Of a stretch of 13,080 nt of DNA, positions 12,054-13,080 are shown piece by piece. Source of the stretch: Thermodesulfatator atlanticus (GTDB lineage: Bacteria; Desulfobacterota; Thermodesulfobacteria; Thermodesulfobacteriales; Thermodesulfatatoraceae); assembly GCA_011321895.1 (NCBI GenBank), contig DROK01000262.1:1-13080 (forward strand), written 5' to 3'. The notes under the pieces are model-generated. The model made no database searches. It saw only the letters and a program-made list of their open reading frames with translations, and was not told where the DNA came from. A program made the translations under genes and the position numbers. How positions within the stretch are numbered: the first letter of the stretch is position 1; each line of letters starts with the position of its first letter.

Positions 12054-13080
12054 ATGTTACCTGGCCGTTTAAGGTTAAGAACCAGTTTTATAATAGTTTG
12101 GTTAGGGGGAGTAATTTTGCCCTTTTTGGCAGGGCTTATCTGGCTCTATTTTCAACTCCCCTCTAAAGACGCACGTTTTTCTTTTTACCTCCTTGTGTAC
12201 GGGTTTGCCTACGCCTTCTGGTCTCTTTTCCTGATGATGCTTATTTACCGTGGTCCCCTTACGGAAATCAGGCGTTTGGCCCGCCAGGCCGAAATATTGG
12301 TTATGGAACACGCCCGCGATCTGGTAAGGGAAGAAGAGGCCCCGGGGCATTCGCTGGAGGCCCTGGCCAGTTATCTGGAAAAACTTGGGGCCGCGTTTCG
12401 CAAACGATCCCTTGAGCTGGAACGTCTGGTCAAAGAAACCACTGCCCGGCTAAGACTTGAGAAAGACGTCCTTTCCCTTATCTTGCAAAACATTGCCGAA
12501 GCCGTCCTGGTAGTAAGTAAAGATTTTCGCATCGTGCTGGTCAACCCCGCGGCGGTGAGGCTTTTTGGTCCGGAAAAGGCCTTTTTAGGGGGCAGTGCCC
12601 TTTCCCTTTTTGAGCGCGATTTTCTGGTCTCCCTCTTTGAGAAATTACAGACCTCGGAGTGCAATTGCCTGCCGGTTCGGGTGAACAGTTTTAAGGGTTC
12701 GGCCTGCCTTTTGCGGGACGAAAACGGGACCGTGCTGGGAATGGTCCTTAGTTTTACCGCCCCGGCCCCGGCTGAGGTCGTACCAGCCAAAACAATAGAA
12801 GACCTTTCTAGTCTAAAGATTACCGAGCGCCCGGAGGGTTGGCGCCCCATCGCCTATGATTTTGACCTCTTTGAAAGTATTCACCCGGGGGCCGAGCTGC
12901 TCAAAAAACCCCTTCGCGAGCTGGTCTATACGGCTTTTGACACGGAGACCACCGGCCTTGAACCTTCTCGGGGCGACCGGATAGTGGCCATCGGGGCGGT
13001 AAGGATTGAGAAAGGAAAGATCTTAAAAGACGCCATTTTCCACACCCTGGTAAATCCCGAGCGTCCCATCCCCCCTTCAG
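12054..13080 (+). CDS. Membrane PAS-domain protein fused to a DnaQ-type 3'-5' exonuclease (3' end missing)
   Basis: An open frame of 342 codons begins at the ATG directly after the hydrolase TAG and runs off the window. Two membrane helices (about 11-32 and 43-64) form an N-terminal hairpin. A charged helical, probably coiled-coil, linker follows (about 68-142), then a PAS-like domain (about 143-236, from LILQNIAEAVLVVSKDFRIV). After a linker comes YTAFDTETTGLEP: the DEDD exonuclease motif Exo I (D296, E298), then RIVAIGAVRIEKGKI, typical of the epsilon subunit/DnaQ family. The Exo II and Exo III motifs lie beyond the window, so activity cannot be confirmed. The architecture looks like a sensor-kinase front end with a nuclease in place of the kinase. 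There is no Shine-Dalgarno; translation is probably coupled to the upstream stop. Confidence 0.85.
   Translation, partial: MLPGRLRLRTSFIIVWLGGVILPFLAGLIWLYFQLPSKDARFSFYLLVYGFAYAFWSLFLMMLIYRGPLTEIRRLARQAEILVMEHARDLVREEEAPGHSLEALASYLEKLGAAFRKRSLELERLVKETTARLRLEKDVLSLILQNIAEAVLVVSKDFRIVLVNPAAVRLFGPEKAFLGGSALSLFERDFLVSLFEKLQTSECNCLPVRVNSFKGSACLLRDENGTVLGMVLSFTAPAPAEVVPAKTIEDLSSLKITERPEGWRPIAYDFDLFESIHPGAELLKKPLRELVYTAFDTETTGLEPSRGDRIVAIGAVRIEKGKILKDAIFHTLVNPERPIPPS

Noticed and set aside
12371..12850. 159-codon minus-strand frame opposite the PAS-exonuclease gene
   Set aside because: The plus-strand frame has membrane helices, PAS and exonuclease motifs and continues the operon; the minus frame is a Ser/Arg-rich shadow.

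Overview
The window reads as chromosomal DNA from an anaerobic, probably thermophilic, sulfur- or metal-metabolising bacterium of the Thermodesulfobacteriota type. This is an inference from gene content: class III multiheme cytochromes c, a Tat-exported four-cluster ferredoxin, a multi-PAS sigma-54 activator, and a two-gene SufC/SufB-like iron-sulfur assembly pair. No rRNA or other phylogenetic marker is present, so the placement is tentative.

Layout. Positions 118-3866 (minus strand) hold a short redox block: a tetraheme cytochrome c3, then a Tat ferredoxin and a triheme c7-type cytochrome, then a sigma-54-dependent regulator with three PAS domains. Intrinsic terminators separate the cytochrome c3 from the ferredoxin and the triheme cytochrome from the regulator. 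Positions 3867-4397 are non-coding. They contain a candidate promoter with paired upstream direct repeats, and a roughly 300-bp MITE-like element with imperfect terminal inverted repeats that encloses two large palindromes. Positions 4398-6562 (minus) form a tight operon: alanine racemase, TatB, TatC. The racemase has no ATG, GTG or TTG at its true N-terminus and appears to start at ATT.

Positions 6710-8619 (plus) hold the sufC/sufB-like pair (the arrangement called SMS, SUF-like minimal system), closed by a strong terminator. Positions 8918-13080 (plus) hold a sodium:solute symporter, a membrane-anchored TPR protein, an isochorismatase-family cysteine hydrolase, and a two-helix membrane protein with a PAS domain joined to a DnaQ-type 3'-5' exonuclease. 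The last gene runs off the window.

How it fits together. TatBC could export the Tat ferredoxin, the Suf/Sms pair could build its clusters, and the multi-PAS regulator next to the redox genes is the obvious candidate to control them; these links are inferred from proximity. The least familiar unit is the right-hand operon, where a transporter is linked to a membrane PAS-exonuclease. Several gene starts had to be moved because the longest open frame ran through a terminator hairpin.
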